From: Spirochaetales bacterium
GTDB taxonomy: Bacteria > Spirochaetota > Spirochaetia > JABMQR01
DNA: 64,000 nt
Reading direction: 5' to 3'
Assembly (NCBI GenBank): GCA_018399255.1
Contig: JAGYPA010000002.1
Span: 124,001 to 188,000, forward strand
The number at the start of each line of letters is the position of its first letter. Position 1 is the first letter of the stretch. A model generated the notes under the pieces. It was not told where the DNA came from and did no database searches. It was given only the letters and a program-made list of their open reading frames with translations. Both the position numbers and the translations under genes were made by a program. Shown piece after piece: positions 44,226 through 53,272 of the stretch.

Positions 44226-45656
44226 CTATAGCGTCGCCCGAAAAACAGCTTTAACATTGCCGTCTACGTCTCCGGAGACCGTCAATTTTGCCGAAGGCAG
44301 CTTGACAGCGATTTCAACACCGGCATCCCTATCGGATGTGGTAACATCTATCCAGAATCTCAGGACTGTGCTGGTTCCAGTCATCTTCACGGCACCCCCA
44401 TGGCGAGCCGAATCAGTTTTCCAGTTATCGGTCTGATGGTTGGTATAAACTGAAAGCTCCAGGGGGCCTTTCGTGAGCTTTCCGGAAACATCGAACGTCC
44501 TTGCTGCGCTGATGGAATATGCTTCTGTTGAATAATGATAGGAAAGAGAGTCTTTGACACATATCTCAATCGGCGAGTGCGTCAGAAGCAGGGATGCGGT
44601 ATAGGTTCTCGATGCCAGTTCTTCAGGAGTTATATACTGATTAAAGAGATACAGCACTTCCTCAACTGCAAGAGAAAGTTCCATGAGTTTAGGAATGGTT
44701 AGTACGGCACTGCCAGCATGCTGGGCGCTCACCGCTGTACTGGTCTTACCGAATAGTATCGGGTAGGCGTCAGAATAGATGATCTGCATATAGTCAAATG
44801 AAATTGAACCCAGAGCTCCATGGACCAGACCGGAAATTGCCGTTCCTGGAGCTCCGGCAGAGTCAAATGAAGCAAGCAGGGTTATGCCGCTTCCACCCGT
44901 CCGGGTTTCCCGGTAGACCCCGAGGGCTGTCGTGAAGCCATCCTGAGAAGCTGTACGTCCAAATGTATTCTGCTGGTACACTGAACCAGATTCACCATCA
45001 TTCCTTGCTGGTTCGAGCAGACCATGCCTTACAATCCCGATTTGAAAGGTTTCCTCAGCCGCTGCTCCCCCATTGCGTAAATTTCCGTCTATACTGCGCG
45101 CATCCCGCGTCACACCTGCAAATAATCCAATTCTGAAGCTTGTCAAATCGTTATACCCTGGAGGGACTCCGTAGAGGTTTATGCTGATCTTTTCCTCCCC
45201 TCCAACCTGCCCGACCTTGAAAGAAACAAAGCCTCCGGGGGACATTCCGGCAGTGAGATCAGGAGAAAATGGGAACTTTGACACCGAGAACGAAGGCAGC
45301 TTCCTGCTGCCGGCAACATACGAGAGGGAAAAGGGATTCTCAGTCAGGCGGGGCAGACCGGACGCATAGAGCGTCCCGATTCCGGTGCTGATGCTGTCGG
45401 ATATGCAGGATACTGCTAATTCTATGCTGGAAGGCTTTTGCCAGGTCCTGCCGACCAGGATTTTCCATTCATCTTTTTTTACATCAACAGCAGCAGATAG
45501 CTGCGGCTGCTCCCCGTTTTTGGGCAGTTTGAGAACTGTACGGAGTTTGACTTGCGGCGATTGTCCGCTGGTTGTCGAATCCTGGGCATTTGCCCCTGTC
45601 AAAACGGACATGACGATGATCAGAAGGCTGATAAGTTGTTTTTGTTTTTTTCTCAT
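44226..45656 (-). CDS. Exported beta-rich protein of unknown function
   Basis: A 476-residue protein with a signal peptide (QLISLLIIVMSVLTGANA, cleavage before QDSTTS). The mature part is a series of amphipathic strands with turns (LSYVAGSRKLPSFSVSKFPF, GGFVSFKVGQVGGEEKISIN, ALGSISFDYMQIIYSD), consistent with a large outer-membrane beta-barrel or a surface beta-solenoid; no enzyme motif is visible. I do not recognise the family. There is no Shine-Dalgarno before ATG 45656. It stands alone, convergent with mgtE (27-bp gap). Confidence 0.7.
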   Translation of the reverse strand: MRKKQKQLISLLIIVMSVLTGANAQDSTTSGQSPQVKLRTVLKLPKNGEQPQLSAAVDVKKDEWKILVGRTWQKPSSIELAVSCISDSISTGIGTLYASGLPRLTENPFSLSYVAGSRKLPSFSVSKFPFSPDLTAGMSPGGFVSFKVGQVGGEEKISINLYGVPPGYNDLTSFRIGLFAGVTRDARSIDGNLRNGGAAAEETFQIGIVRHGLLEPARNDGESGSVYQQNTFGRTASQDGFTTALGVYRETRTGGSGITLLASFDSAGAPGTAISGLVHGALGSISFDYMQIIYSDAYPILFGKTSTAVSAQHAGSAVLTIPKLMELSLAVEEVLYLFNQYITPEELASRTYTASLLLTHSPIEICVKDSLSYHYSTEAYSISAARTFDVSGKLTKGPLELSVYTNHQTDNWKTDSARHGGAVKMTGTSTVLRFWIDVTTSDRDAGVEIAVKLPSAKLTVSGDVDGNVKAVFRATL

Positions 45657-45845
45657 ACTAGTATAGACTAAAAAAAAGTGCCTAAAAATTCAGGTTTGGT
45701 GAAAATTTATTGAAATTTATTTTTGTAAATGTAACAATAATATTCGAAAGGCAGGTCATCAGGTTTGGTTCCACTCGCATGAGACTTTTTGTCTGATATT
45801 CTGCAGAATGCTTGTTCAGATTCCGAAATACGTAGTATAGTGAGA

Positions 45846-45874
45846 TTCATTCATCATCCGTTATTTTGAATGAA
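45846..45874 (+). promoter_or_regulatory. Inverted repeat upstream of ackA
   Basis: TTCATTCA (45846-45853) and TGAATGAA (45867-45874) are perfect inverted arms 13 bp apart, just before TATAAA in the 287-bp gap ahead of ackA. A second palindrome, ATTCTGCAGAAT, lies at 45797-45808. Confidence 0.4.
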
Positions 45875-45943
45875 CCCTGTACTATAAAGTGAGGTTATAG
45901 AAGTGAGCCTCAATTAATAGAATTTTTTGCGGAGGTATTCAAC

Positions 45944-47293
45944 ATGGTGATCATGACCTTGAATTGCGGCAGCTCTTCGGTTAAGTACCAGGTCTATGAC
46001 TGGAAGAATCGTGATGTTCTGGCGGTAGGCGTCATAGAACGGATTGGACAGGATGTTTCTTCCATCGAACATAAGTACAGTAATGAAGAAATTGTCAAGG
46101 AATTCTCATGTCCTGGTCATAAAGAGGCAATTCAATTGATTCTTGCCATGGTAACTGATAGAAAGCATGGCGTTCTTGGTGATATAGCCGAGATAAAGGC
46201 TATCGGGCATCGCGTCGTTCACGGGGCTGAAGTATTCAAGAAATCGGTTATCATTGACGATCCAGCCTTGGCCACCTTTGCATCCCTGGTTCATTTAGCA
46301 CCCCTGCATATGCCGGCCAATATTCTGGGAATCAAGGCTGCCAAAGAGGTGCTTCCTGACATCACGCATTGCGCGATTATGGATACGGCCTGGCACCAGA
46401 CAATGCCCGAGGAAGCTTTTATGTATGCTGTTCCCATGGAGTGGTACAAAGAGTACAATATTCGTAGATACGGATTTCACGGAACAAGCTATATATATAC
46501 AGCAAAGCGCGCCGCTGCCCTGCTGGGGTTGGATCCGATGGAAACCAATATTATTATAGCGCATATCGGGAACGGCGCATCGATCTGCGCTGTAAAAAAC
46601 GGTGTATGCATTGACACCTCGATGGGGTTCACTCCCTTGGAAGGTCTGATTATGGGAACTCGCTCCGGAGATATTGATCCGGCAATTATTCCCTTCATGA
46701 TCGATGCTGCGGATATGACGGCAAAGGAAATGGATACCGCTCTCAACAAGCAGAGCGGGCTTCTTGGCATTACCGGAAGCATGACTGACCGCCGGGATAT
46801 TCGAAAGAGTGCCGCTGAGGGAAATACGAGAAGTCAGCTGGCCATCGATATGGAATGCTATCGTCTGAAAAAGTATATCGGGGCATATGCCGCTGCATTG
46901 GGAAAAGTGGATGCGGTTGTCATGACCGCCGGAGTTGGCGAGATGGCTTCACATATTCGGCTCAAGGCGCTGTCAAATCTTGAGAATCTGGGGATCTATC
47001 TTGATGAGGACAAAAACGAAAAAGCTCTCTGCCGTAATGCGGAACTGGAAATTTCAGAGAAGGGTTCCCCGGTACGGGTATTTGTCATTCCCACTGATGA
47101 GGAGTTGGTTATGACCGAAGATACCCATGCCCTGCTGGACGGATCCTACGACGTTCACACCAAATTCAAATATAGTTTTCAAAGTCCAAACTATGAAAAC
47201 AAAGCCAGAAAGGCGGCTTTGGCTCGAGAACTGGTACGAAAACCCTATCTGAAGGATTTAGTGGTCTATCCGCCGCAAACCGCAGCCCGCTGA
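45944..47293 (+). CDS. ackA: Acetate kinase with C-terminal extension
   Basis: A 449-residue ASKHA-fold kinase making ATP and acetate from acetyl phosphate. Motifs: [60 protein letters not shown] and [12 protein letters not shown]. It is about 45 residues longer than typical AckA, the extra part ([20 protein letters not shown] and onward) following the usual [12 protein letters not shown] end. No pta lies next to it. GGAGG lies upstream of ATG 45944. Confidence 0.94.
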   Translation: MVIMTLNCGSSSVKYQVYDWKNRDVLAVGVIERIGQDVSSIEHKYSNEEIVKEFSCPGHKEAIQLILAMVTDRKHGVLGDIAEIKAIGHRVVHGAEVFKKSVIIDDPALATFASLVHLAPLHMPANILGIKAAKEVLPDITHCAIMDTAWHQTMPEEAFMYAVPMEWYKEYNIRRYGFHGTSYIYTAKRAAALLGLDPMETNIIIAHIGNGASICAVKNGVCIDTSMGFTPLEGLIMGTRSGDIDPAIIPFMIDAADMTAKEMDTALNKQSGLLGITGSMTDRRDIRKSAAEGNTRSQLAIDMECYRLKKYIGAYAAALGKVDAVVMTAGVGEMASHIRLKALSNLENLGIYLDEDKNEKALCRNAELEISEKGSPVRVFVIPTDEELVMTEDTHALLDGSYDVHTKFKYSFQSPNYENKARKAALARELVRKPYLKDLVVYPPQTAAR

Positions 47294-47367
47294 TTCGGAC
47301 GAGACTGATTCGGACTGCGGCAGCAGCACGGTTGACGAAATCCGGTTAAAAGTATATCTTCAAAATC

Positions 47368-47381
47368 TGTGATGCATCACA
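47368..47381 (+). promoter_or_regulatory. GntR-type operator candidate
   Basis: TGTGATGCATCACA is a perfect 14-bp palindrome 32 bp before the gntR start and just downstream of TTGACG (47332-47337), a 17-bp spacer and TATCTT (47355-47360). Position and symmetry fit autorepression by the FadR-type regulator. Confidence 0.6.
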
Positions 47382-47412
47382 AGAAATTTTTCAGACGGAG
47401 ACAACTGGAGCA

Positions 47413-48056
47413 ATGCCATCCCCCTCACTCGCAGAAACACTGTATGACAAACTGCTGGAACTGCTGCTGGACGGCAGCCTTCAGCCCGGCACTCTTATTA
47501 ACCGGCGTGATTTTGCTTCCGAGTACCAGGTAAGCGTTACACCGGTTACTGAGGCGTTTTCCCGACTGGAGTATGACGGTTTTCTAGAAACCCTACCCCG
47601 CAAGGGAACTCAAGTACGGCTGGTAACAAAGGAAAGTGTTGTAGACAATTTCGATACCTTATCCTGCGGGATGCGGTTGAGACAAAGATCGCCCGTATGT
47701 GTATACAGGTGAACCCATTCGCAGCAGTCTTAAGTATCGCTGCTTGATTTGCCCGTCAGTTAATGATGCCCCGGATGACCACCTTCAGGACTGGAAAACG
47801 GAAATCAATTTTCATCACCGTCTGGTTGAACTGGCAAATTGCCGCCCGCTTATTGAGACGTATGAACGTACCCTGCATCTCAGCATGTTTTACGGCATGA
47901 ATCAGTTTATTCCCGAAAATATGAAGAGTTCCCGGATGATCATATTGCTCTGGTACGCAATCTGGCAGCCGCAGAAGCAGCCGAAGATGCAGAAAGGATT
48001 ATCCGTGATCATGTCTGGTACGGCAGCAGTATCTGATAGAGGGCAAACGCCTGTAG
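47413..48056 (+). pseudogene. GntR/FadR-family regulator, disrupted by several indels
   Basis: The first 80 codons are intact and give a winged HTH (LAETLYDKLLELLLDGSLQPG, then FASEYQVSVTPVTEAFSRLE and GFLETLPRKGTQVRLV). From about 47655 the frame changes at least four times, yet the FCD effector domain is readable piecewise: LRDAVETKIARM, NFHHRLVELANCRPLIETYE, EEFPDDHIALVRNLAAAEA, ERIIRDHVWYG and QYLIEGKRL before a stop at 48054-48056. Several breaks are explained by loss of one of two identical bases, which suggests sequencing error. It should control the downstream glycerate genes. Confidence 0.78.
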
Positions 48057-48078
48057 CGAATTGCATGGAGAACCGAGC

Positions 48079-49038
48079 ATGAACATAGTGGTACTGGATG
48101 GACATACGCTTAATCCCGGCGACCTGACCTGGGATAGATTGCAGCAGCTTGGCAGTCTTACGGTGTATGACAGAACTGCTCCTTACGATATTGTACAGCG
48201 TGCGGCAGAAGCTGATATTCTGCTGACCGACAGTGTTCCGCTGAGAGCCGAAACCATTGAAAAGCTGCCTGAACTTCGCTATATTGCAGTTATGGCTACC
48301 GGATATGACGGCATAGATCTGGAGGCGGCTGAAAGACAGGGAATCGTTGTCTGCAATATTCCTTCCTACGGTACGCAGTCTGTTGCTCAGATGGCCATAA
48401 CCCACATGCTTAATTTCTGCCATCATCTTACGGAACATAGCGAAAGTGTCAAAGCAGGCAACTGGACAAAAAGTCCCGATTACTGCTATTGGAATTCTCC
48501 GCTGATTGAGCTTGAGGGGCTCACCCTCGGAATAATCGGATTCGGGCGCATTGGGCAAAAAACAGCAGATCTGGCTCAGGCTTTCGGTATGCATATTCTG
48601 GCCTGTGATCCGGCTGCCGGCGATCAATCGCACCGCCCGTCCTTTGAGTGGGCCAGCCTGGACCGGATTTTTGCAGAATCTGATTTCATCTCCCTGCATA
48701 CCCCGCTGTTACCGGAAACTGAAGGGATAATCAACCGCAGGAATCTTAAAAAGATGAAAAAAAGCGCATTTCTCATAAACACTTCCCGGGGTCGATTAAT
48801 CCATGAGGAGGATCTGGCAGAGGCATTGAGAGAGCAGGTTATAGCTGGAGCGGGTCTTGATGTACTCGCCGAGGAGCCGCCGTCAGCCGGCAATCCTCTG
48901 CTGCATGCCCCTAACTGCTTTATTACTCCGCACATAGCCTGGGCAACCAGATCAGCCCGGACAAGACTGTTGGATATGCTTGTTGATAATGTAGCAGCTT
49001 GTATTGCGGGCAAACCAAAAAACAGAGTCTCCCCATAG
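48079..49038 (+). CDS. hprA: D-2-hydroxyacid dehydrogenase (hydroxypyruvate/glycerate dehydrogenase type)
   Basis: A 319-residue NAD(P)-dependent dehydrogenase. The Rossmann motif is LGIIGFGRIGQKTADLAQAFG, catalytic Arg lies in INTSRGRLIHEEDLAEAL, Glu in DVLAEEPP and His in FITPHIAWAT. The N-terminus (MNIVVLDGHTLNPGDLTWD) is that of glycerate dehydrogenases. It probably interconverts hydroxypyruvate and D-glycerate, feeding the glycerate kinase that follows after 46 bp. GGAG lies 9 nt before ATG 48079. Confidence 0.9.
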   Translation: MNIVVLDGHTLNPGDLTWDRLQQLGSLTVYDRTAPYDIVQRAAEADILLTDSVPLRAETIEKLPELRYIAVMATGYDGIDLEAAERQGIVVCNIPSYGTQSVAQMAITHMLNFCHHLTEHSESVKAGNWTKSPDYCYWNSPLIELEGLTLGIIGFGRIGQKTADLAQAFGMHILACDPAAGDQSHRPSFEWASLDRIFAESDFISLHTPLLPETEGIINRRNLKKMKKSAFLINTSRGRLIHEEDLAEALREQVIAGAGLDVLAEEPPSAGNPLLHAPNCFITPHIAWATRSARTRLLDMLVDNVAACIAGKPKNRVSP

Positions 49039-49084
49039 ATAATCGTATAAATATGTCATATATGTGTGTAAAGGAAGGAAATGT

Positions 49085-50242
49085 ATGAAAATTGTTGCTG
49101 CCCCTGATTCATTTAAAGGAAACCAGTCAGCTCTTGCTGTTGCCGAAGCAATAGAACGCGGAATACATCGCTTTGACAGCTCCATAGAGGTAATTAAAAT
49201 CCCGATGGCGGACGGAGGAGAGGGAACAGTTGATGCAGCGTCCTCCATGGCAGGAGGCAGACTCGTAAAACTGACAGTCAGCGGTCCTCTTGGGGATCCA
49301 GTGGAGGCTGAGTATGCGTTCATCGAAGAGAGCCGGACAGCAATAATCGAAATGGCAGCAGCTTCAGGGCTTCCGCTGGTTCCAGAAAATCGTCGGGACC
49401 CATCACAGACCACCACCCGGGGAACCGGGGAACTCATGATGCATGCAGTCAATAACGGGTGCACAAAAATTATTCTTGGTATCGGGGGCAGTGCCACTAA
49501 TGATGGCGGTCTGGGTGCGGCTTCGGTTTTCGGCGCCCGTTTTTTTGACGCTGAAGGCCGCGAAACTGGTATAACAGGCAGTTCTCTGCAGGAGATAAAA
49601 GCAATCGATATTTCCGGCATGGACCCGAGAATTGCAAAAATCGAAATCCTGACTGCCTGTGATGTGAAAAATCCATTCCATGGTCCCGATGGGGCTGCTT
49701 ACGTCTATGGTCCACAGAAAGGTGCAGACAGCGCAATGGTTGAGAAGCTGGATAAGGGTCTCAAGAACCTTGCCGGCGTGATACGTGATTCCCTGGGCAT
49801 AGAAATTGCCAACATACCGGGAGCCGGTGCAGCCGGAGGATTAGGAGGGGGTCTTGTTGCTTTTTTCGGTGCAAAGCTGAAATCCGGGATTGAACTGCTG
49901 ATCGAGGCTACCGGTCTTGAAAAGGCCCTCGAAGGGGCTGATCTTGTTATTACAGGCGAAGGGAAAACAGATTTCCAGACCGCTTTCGGGAAGGTTCCTG
50001 CCGGGGTTGGAGCAGCGGCAAAAAGGCTGAACATTCCGGTTGTCTGTTTTTCCGGTGCCCTTGGAAAAAAAATTGAGGACCTCTACCCGGTCGGTATTAC
50101 CGCGCTCTTCAGCACAGCTAACCGGGAAATGACCCTGCAGTATGCCATCGAGAACTCTCTCGAGTTGATAGAACAGGGGGCGGAAAATATTGTCCGCTTA
50201 TTTTTCGCCGGGATGAACAAGCTGCCTTCAGCGAAACAGTGA
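49085..50242 (+). CDS. Glycerate kinase (GarK/GlxK family)
   Basis: A 385-residue kinase phosphorylating glycerate, in this family typically to 2-phosphoglycerate. Signatures: MKIVAAPDSFKGNQSALAVAEAI, PMADGGEGTVDA, GTGELMMHA, LGIGGSATNDGGLGAA, NIPGAGAAGGLGGGLVAF and LVITGEGKTDFQTAFGKVP. With the upstream dehydrogenase it links hydroxypyruvate (from serine) to lower glycolysis. ATG 49085 follows AAGGAAGG. Its 3' end overlaps the convergent DJ-1 gene by 15 bp. Confidence 0.93.
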   Translation: MKIVAAPDSFKGNQSALAVAEAIERGIHRFDSSIEVIKIPMADGGEGTVDAASSMAGGRLVKLTVSGPLGDPVEAEYAFIEESRTAIIEMAAASGLPLVPENRRDPSQTTTRGTGELMMHAVNNGCTKIILGIGGSATNDGGLGAASVFGARFFDAEGRETGITGSSLQEIKAIDISGMDPRIAKIEILTACDVKNPFHGPDGAAYVYGPQKGADSAMVEKLDKGLKNLAGVIRDSLGIEIANIPGAGAAGGLGGGLVAFFGAKLKSGIELLIEATGLEKALEGADLVITGEGKTDFQTAFGKVPAGVGAAAKRLNIPVVCFSGALGKKIEDLYPVGITALFSTANREMTLQYAIENSLELIEQGAENIVRLFFAGMNKLPSAKQ

Positions 50243-50779
50243 AGCTGAACCAACTTTTTCGGCGGTGTCTTTTCCTGCGAGCGCCGCCAGCAGTTCAAGA
50301 CCGAAATTGGAAGCGAATCCAGGCCCGCGGGCTGTTATAAGGTTTCCATCCCTCATTACCGGCTCTTCCCCGAAAGTACAGTCCGGTGCATAAGCTTCGG
50401 CTCCGGGATAGCAGACTGCTTTGCGTCCATCGAGAATGCCGAGCTTGCCGAGAACAACTGCCGGGGCAGCGCATATTGCGCCGATTACGGCCCCTTCGTT
50501 GAATTTTCTAATTATCAGTTCGTTCAATTCCCAGGATTCCGAAAGGTTGCGTGCTCCCGGCATCCCGCCGGGCAGGATTACGGCATCAACATCGTAAAAA
50601 TCCTCAACCTTTGTCAGCTGAGTATCGGCTTCGATAAGTATGCTGTGTGATCCGGTAATGCTGGTGCCGCCGATTCCGGCAATTGTTACATCAACTCCGC
50701 CCCGCCGGAGCAGGTCGATCGGAACTATAGCTTCAATCTCCTCAAATCCTTCGGCCAGGAATACTGCTGCTTTACTCAT
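50228..50779 (-). CDS. DJ-1/PfpI family protein (YajL-like)
   Basis: A 183-residue DJ-1-fold protein: MSKAAVFLAEGFEEIEAIVP with the conserved Glu, and nucleophile-elbow Cys103 in IGAICAAPAVVLGKLGIL, followed by GRKAVCYPG. These proteins have been described as oxidative-stress chaperones or glyoxalases; the role here is not determined. ATG 50779 has AGGAGG upstream, located inside the end of the DAHP synthase gene, whose stop is one base away; the two are coupled. Confidence 0.9.
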   Translation of the reverse strand: MSKAAVFLAEGFEEIEAIVPIDLLRRGGVDVTIAGIGGTSITGSHSILIEADTQLTKVEDFYDVDAVILPGGMPGARNLSESWELNELIIRKFNEGAVIGAICAAPAVVLGKLGILDGRKAVCYPGAEAYAPDCTFGEEPVMRDGNLITARGPGFASNFGLELLAALAGKDTAEKVGSASLFR

Positions 50780-50780
50780 T

Positions 50781-51866
50781 CTACCACTCCTCCTTTTCTT
50801 CAAGTCCGGAATATGCTTTGAGCATAATTCGCTCGGTCTCTTTCCATCCAATGCAGGCATCTGTAATAGAAACACCATATATCAGAGTACTGATATCAGC
50901 GCCGACCGTCTGACTCCCTTCGACAAGGTTACTTTCTAGCATAATCCCCTTTATATACTGATATCCATCCACTTTCTGGTCGATGACCGAACGCAGAACG
51001 CGAGCCTGACGGTGATATTTCTTGTTCGAATTAGCATGGCTGCAGTCGATTATTATGGATGGGGAAATGCCTGATTTCTCCATCAGCCTGGCTGCTTTCT
51101 CAACATCTTCCTCATAATAGTTCGGTCCGCTGGTTCCGCCCCTGAGGATAAGGTGGCCGGTCGGGTTTCCGGTTGTCCGTACGATTGAACTTTGGCCAAA
51201 TTTATCAATACCGATGAAGCTTGCCGGGTTGGATGCCGATTTTATGGCATCGACAGCTATGGTCAGGTTCCCGCTTGTGCTGTTTTTGAAGCCGACGGGA
51301 ACGGAGAGTCCGCTGGCCAGGTTTCTGTGTGTCTGGCTTTCGGTTGTTCGGGCACCAATGGCAGCCCATGCCACGAGGTCATCGATATACTGAGGAACAA
51401 TGGGATCCAGCATCTCACAGCCGACCGGTAGTCCCGTTTCAGTTATCGAAAGCAGGAGGCTTCTGGCCATTTCCAATCCGTCTGCTATGCGGTATGAGCC
51501 GTCCAGATAGGGATCCAGTATAAGTCCCCGCCAGCCGAGAACGGTCCGCGGTTTCTCAAAATAGGTCCGCATAACGACAAAAATCCGGTCGGAGATTTTC
51601 CCGGCCAGTTCCTGGAGACGCCCGGCATACTCTAAAGCGGCCTGTTTATCATGGATTGAACAGGGACCGACTATAGCTAAAAGCCTGGAATCAGTTCCCT
51701 GCAGGATATTGGTAATTGTCTGCCGCTGCTTTTCAACCTGCTTGAGCACTTTTTCACTGGCTGGATGTCTTTCCAGAAGCTCTTGAGGACTGATGAGCTG
51801 TTCGAAAGCTTTAATTCGCAGATCTTGTATATTTTTCACAAACGTATTCTCCTGACTGAATGCCAT
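50781..51866 (-). CDS. aroG: 3-deoxy-7-phosphoheptulonate synthase (class I)
   Basis: A 361-residue AroG/AroF/AroH-type DAHP synthase joining PEP and erythrose 4-phosphate at the head of aromatic synthesis. Signatures: LLAIVGPCSIHD, VVMRTYFEKPRTVLGWRGLI, AWAAIGARTTESQTHR, SVPVGFKNSTSG, LRGGTSGPNY and IIIDCSHANSNK. ATG 51866 starts MAFSQENTFVKNIQDLRI; there is no Shine-Dalgarno. Which aromatic amino acid inhibits it cannot be told. It is followed directly by the DJ-1 gene. Confidence 0.93.
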   Translation of the reverse strand: MAFSQENTFVKNIQDLRIKAFEQLISPQELLERHPASEKVLKQVEKQRQTITNILQGTDSRLLAIVGPCSIHDKQAALEYAGRLQELAGKISDRIFVVMRTYFEKPRTVLGWRGLILDPYLDGSYRIADGLEMARSLLLSITETGLPVGCEMLDPIVPQYIDDLVAWAAIGARTTESQTHRNLASGLSVPVGFKNSTSGNLTIAVDAIKSASNPASFIGIDKFGQSSIVRTTGNPTGHLILRGGTSGPNYYEEDVEKAARLMEKSGISPSIIIDCSHANSNKKYHRQARVLRSVIDQKVDGYQYIKGIMLESNLVEGSQTVGADISTLIYGVSITDACIGWKETERIMLKAYSGLEEKEEW

Positions 51867-51974
51867 CTTAACTGACAGGTAAACAGTATCCAATTTCCGG
51901 CGGATTTGTAAAGACTGATGAGACAGATTTGCACGGAACAAGGAACAACCGACGGAATTTTACCAGGTCAGTGT

Positions 51975-52742
51975 TCATCCAAGAATTCCGGTGTACATGC
52001 CGTTTTTTTCGCAAACTGATATGTTGAGGCCAATTTTTTCGAGACGGCGGCAGGCTTCGGCTGCATGCAATATGGTATTATTTGTTCCGGAAAGGTGACA
52101 AAGGTAGATTTTTTCCGGCTTCTGCAGGCTCTCCCGGTAAAGGTCTTCGAGAAAATCAGCTGCATGATCATTAGAAAGATGACCTTTTATCGATGCAATC
52201 CTTTTTTTTAGAAAGCCGGGGTAAGGTCCGTCACGCAGCAGATCATTATCATAATTTGCCTCGAGAAAAAGCACATCGGAATCTGCCGCGACGAGACGCA
52301 TTTCGGGAGTTACTTCGCCGGTATCGGTTATAAGGACAAAAGTGCTGCTGCCGTTGGATATTTTGTAGCTGATAGACCAGGGTGAGTCATGGCTGATGGC
52401 AAAAGGGGTAAAGCTGAATGTTCCGGCTTGATAGCTGACCCCGGTTTCAACGGGAACAATCCGGGGCTTCATATTCAGAACAACGGCATCCACGGGTTGG
52501 TATTTGTGCATGGCCACCGGTATCCTGAACTTTCTTGCTGCTGCCCCGACTCCACGGACATGGTCGATATGAGTATGGGTGAGGAGAATCATTACCAGCT
52601 TGGTGCAGTCGTGTCCGGCAGCTTCAGCCCTCCTGATCAGTTCTCGTACTGAGAAGCCGTTATCTACCAGCAGGGCGGTGGTGTCATCTTCAAACATGTA
52701 GGCATTTGCTGTTGAGCCGCTTCCAAGTACCGAGTATCGCAT
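51975..52742 (-). CDS. MBL-fold hydrolase (WalJ/YycJ-like)
   Basis: A 255-residue metallo-hydrolase. LLTHTHIDHVRGVGAAARKF is a full HxHxDH motif, and the N-terminus MRYSVLGSGSTANAYMFEDD is characteristic of the YycJ/WalJ group. Further ligands lie in FAISHDSPWSISY, VLITDTGEVTPEM and KGHLSNDHAADFL. Members are thought to be exonuclease-like and tied to cell-wall control or DNA processing. It starts 14 nt after the ArsC-like gene and is probably co-transcribed with it. Confidence 0.85.
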   Translation of the reverse strand: MRYSVLGSGSTANAYMFEDDTTALLVDNGFSVRELIRRAEAAGHDCTKLVMILLTHTHIDHVRGVGAAARKFRIPVAMHKYQPVDAVVLNMKPRIVPVETGVSYQAGTFSFTPFAISHDSPWSISYKISNGSSTFVLITDTGEVTPEMRLVAADSDVLFLEANYDNDLLRDGPYPGFLKKRIASIKGHLSNDHAADFLEDLYRESLQKPEKIYLCHLSGTNNTILHAAEACRRLEKIGLNISVCEKNGMYTGILG

Positions 52743-52756
52743 ACGCCAGACGCTCT

Positions 52757-53122
52757 CTACTGCTTGTCACTGATAAGCAGCGTGTCGAGAGTCTCCTTAT
52801 CCGGTCTGATAAACACTTTTCCCGCTTTTCTTACGATCGGCACTTTGAGCAGATCCTGCTTTTCCAGCAACTCTTCCAGCGGATCATAGTCCAGATAGGC
52901 ATACCCCTTCTCTTTGTAGAGCTTGCTCTGCGTATCTATCAAATCCTGCGGATCGCGTCCACTGCAGATATTCTGCAGTTCCCCAGCGGTCAGGGGATAC
53001 TGCATGAGATCGGCAAACTGATAGGGAATCGAACGCTCACGACAATACCGTATAATTTTCTTTGTTTCATTGTCTTTTTTAGTCCCGATTATTCTGCAGA
53101 TGCCAAGGTTTTTGTCACTCAT
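52757..53122 (-). CDS. ArsC/Spx-fold protein lacking the catalytic cysteine
   Basis: A 121-residue protein with the ArsC/Spx thioredoxin-like fold: RIIGTKKDNETKKIIRYCRE, IPYQFADLMQYPLTAGEL, then ELLEKQDLLKVPIVRKAGKVFI carrying the VPIVR-type loop with its Arg. The N-terminal active-site Cys of ArsC (or the CxxC of Spx), expected in IIGTKK-x-x, is replaced by DN. Arsenate reduction is therefore unlikely; a regulatory or binding role is inferred. ATG 53122 has GGGAGG upstream. An 11-bp tandem repeat lies 20 bp upstream. Confidence 0.78.
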   Translation of the reverse strand: MSDKNLGICRIIGTKKDNETKKIIRYCRERSIPYQFADLMQYPLTAGELQNICSGRDPQDLIDTQSKLYKEKGYAYLDYDPLEELLEKQDLLKVPIVRKAGKVFIRPDKETLDTLLISDKQ

Positions 53123-53141
53123 AAACGCCTCCCTGAAAAAG

Positions 53142-53180
53142 CGGCTGTTTGCCGGCTGTTTGCCGGCTGTTTGCCGGCTG
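53142..53180. repeat. 11-bp tandem repeat, 3.5 copies
   Basis: CGGCTGTTTGC is repeated at 53142, 53153 and 53164, then begins again as CGGCTG at 53175. It lies 20 bp before the ArsC-like start codon, so copy change would move the gene relative to its promoter. Confidence 0.9.
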
Positions 53181-53272
53181 ATGCCGGACAATTCCTGAAA
53201 ATTCCGGATACTTGTACTCTACAGGAGCTTAAGCCATTGTGCAATGTTCTTTGGGTATTATTCTGATTGCCT

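Noticed and set aside
47902-48699. 265-codon minus-strand frame
   Set aside because: Antisense to hprA and the gntR tail; no start signal.
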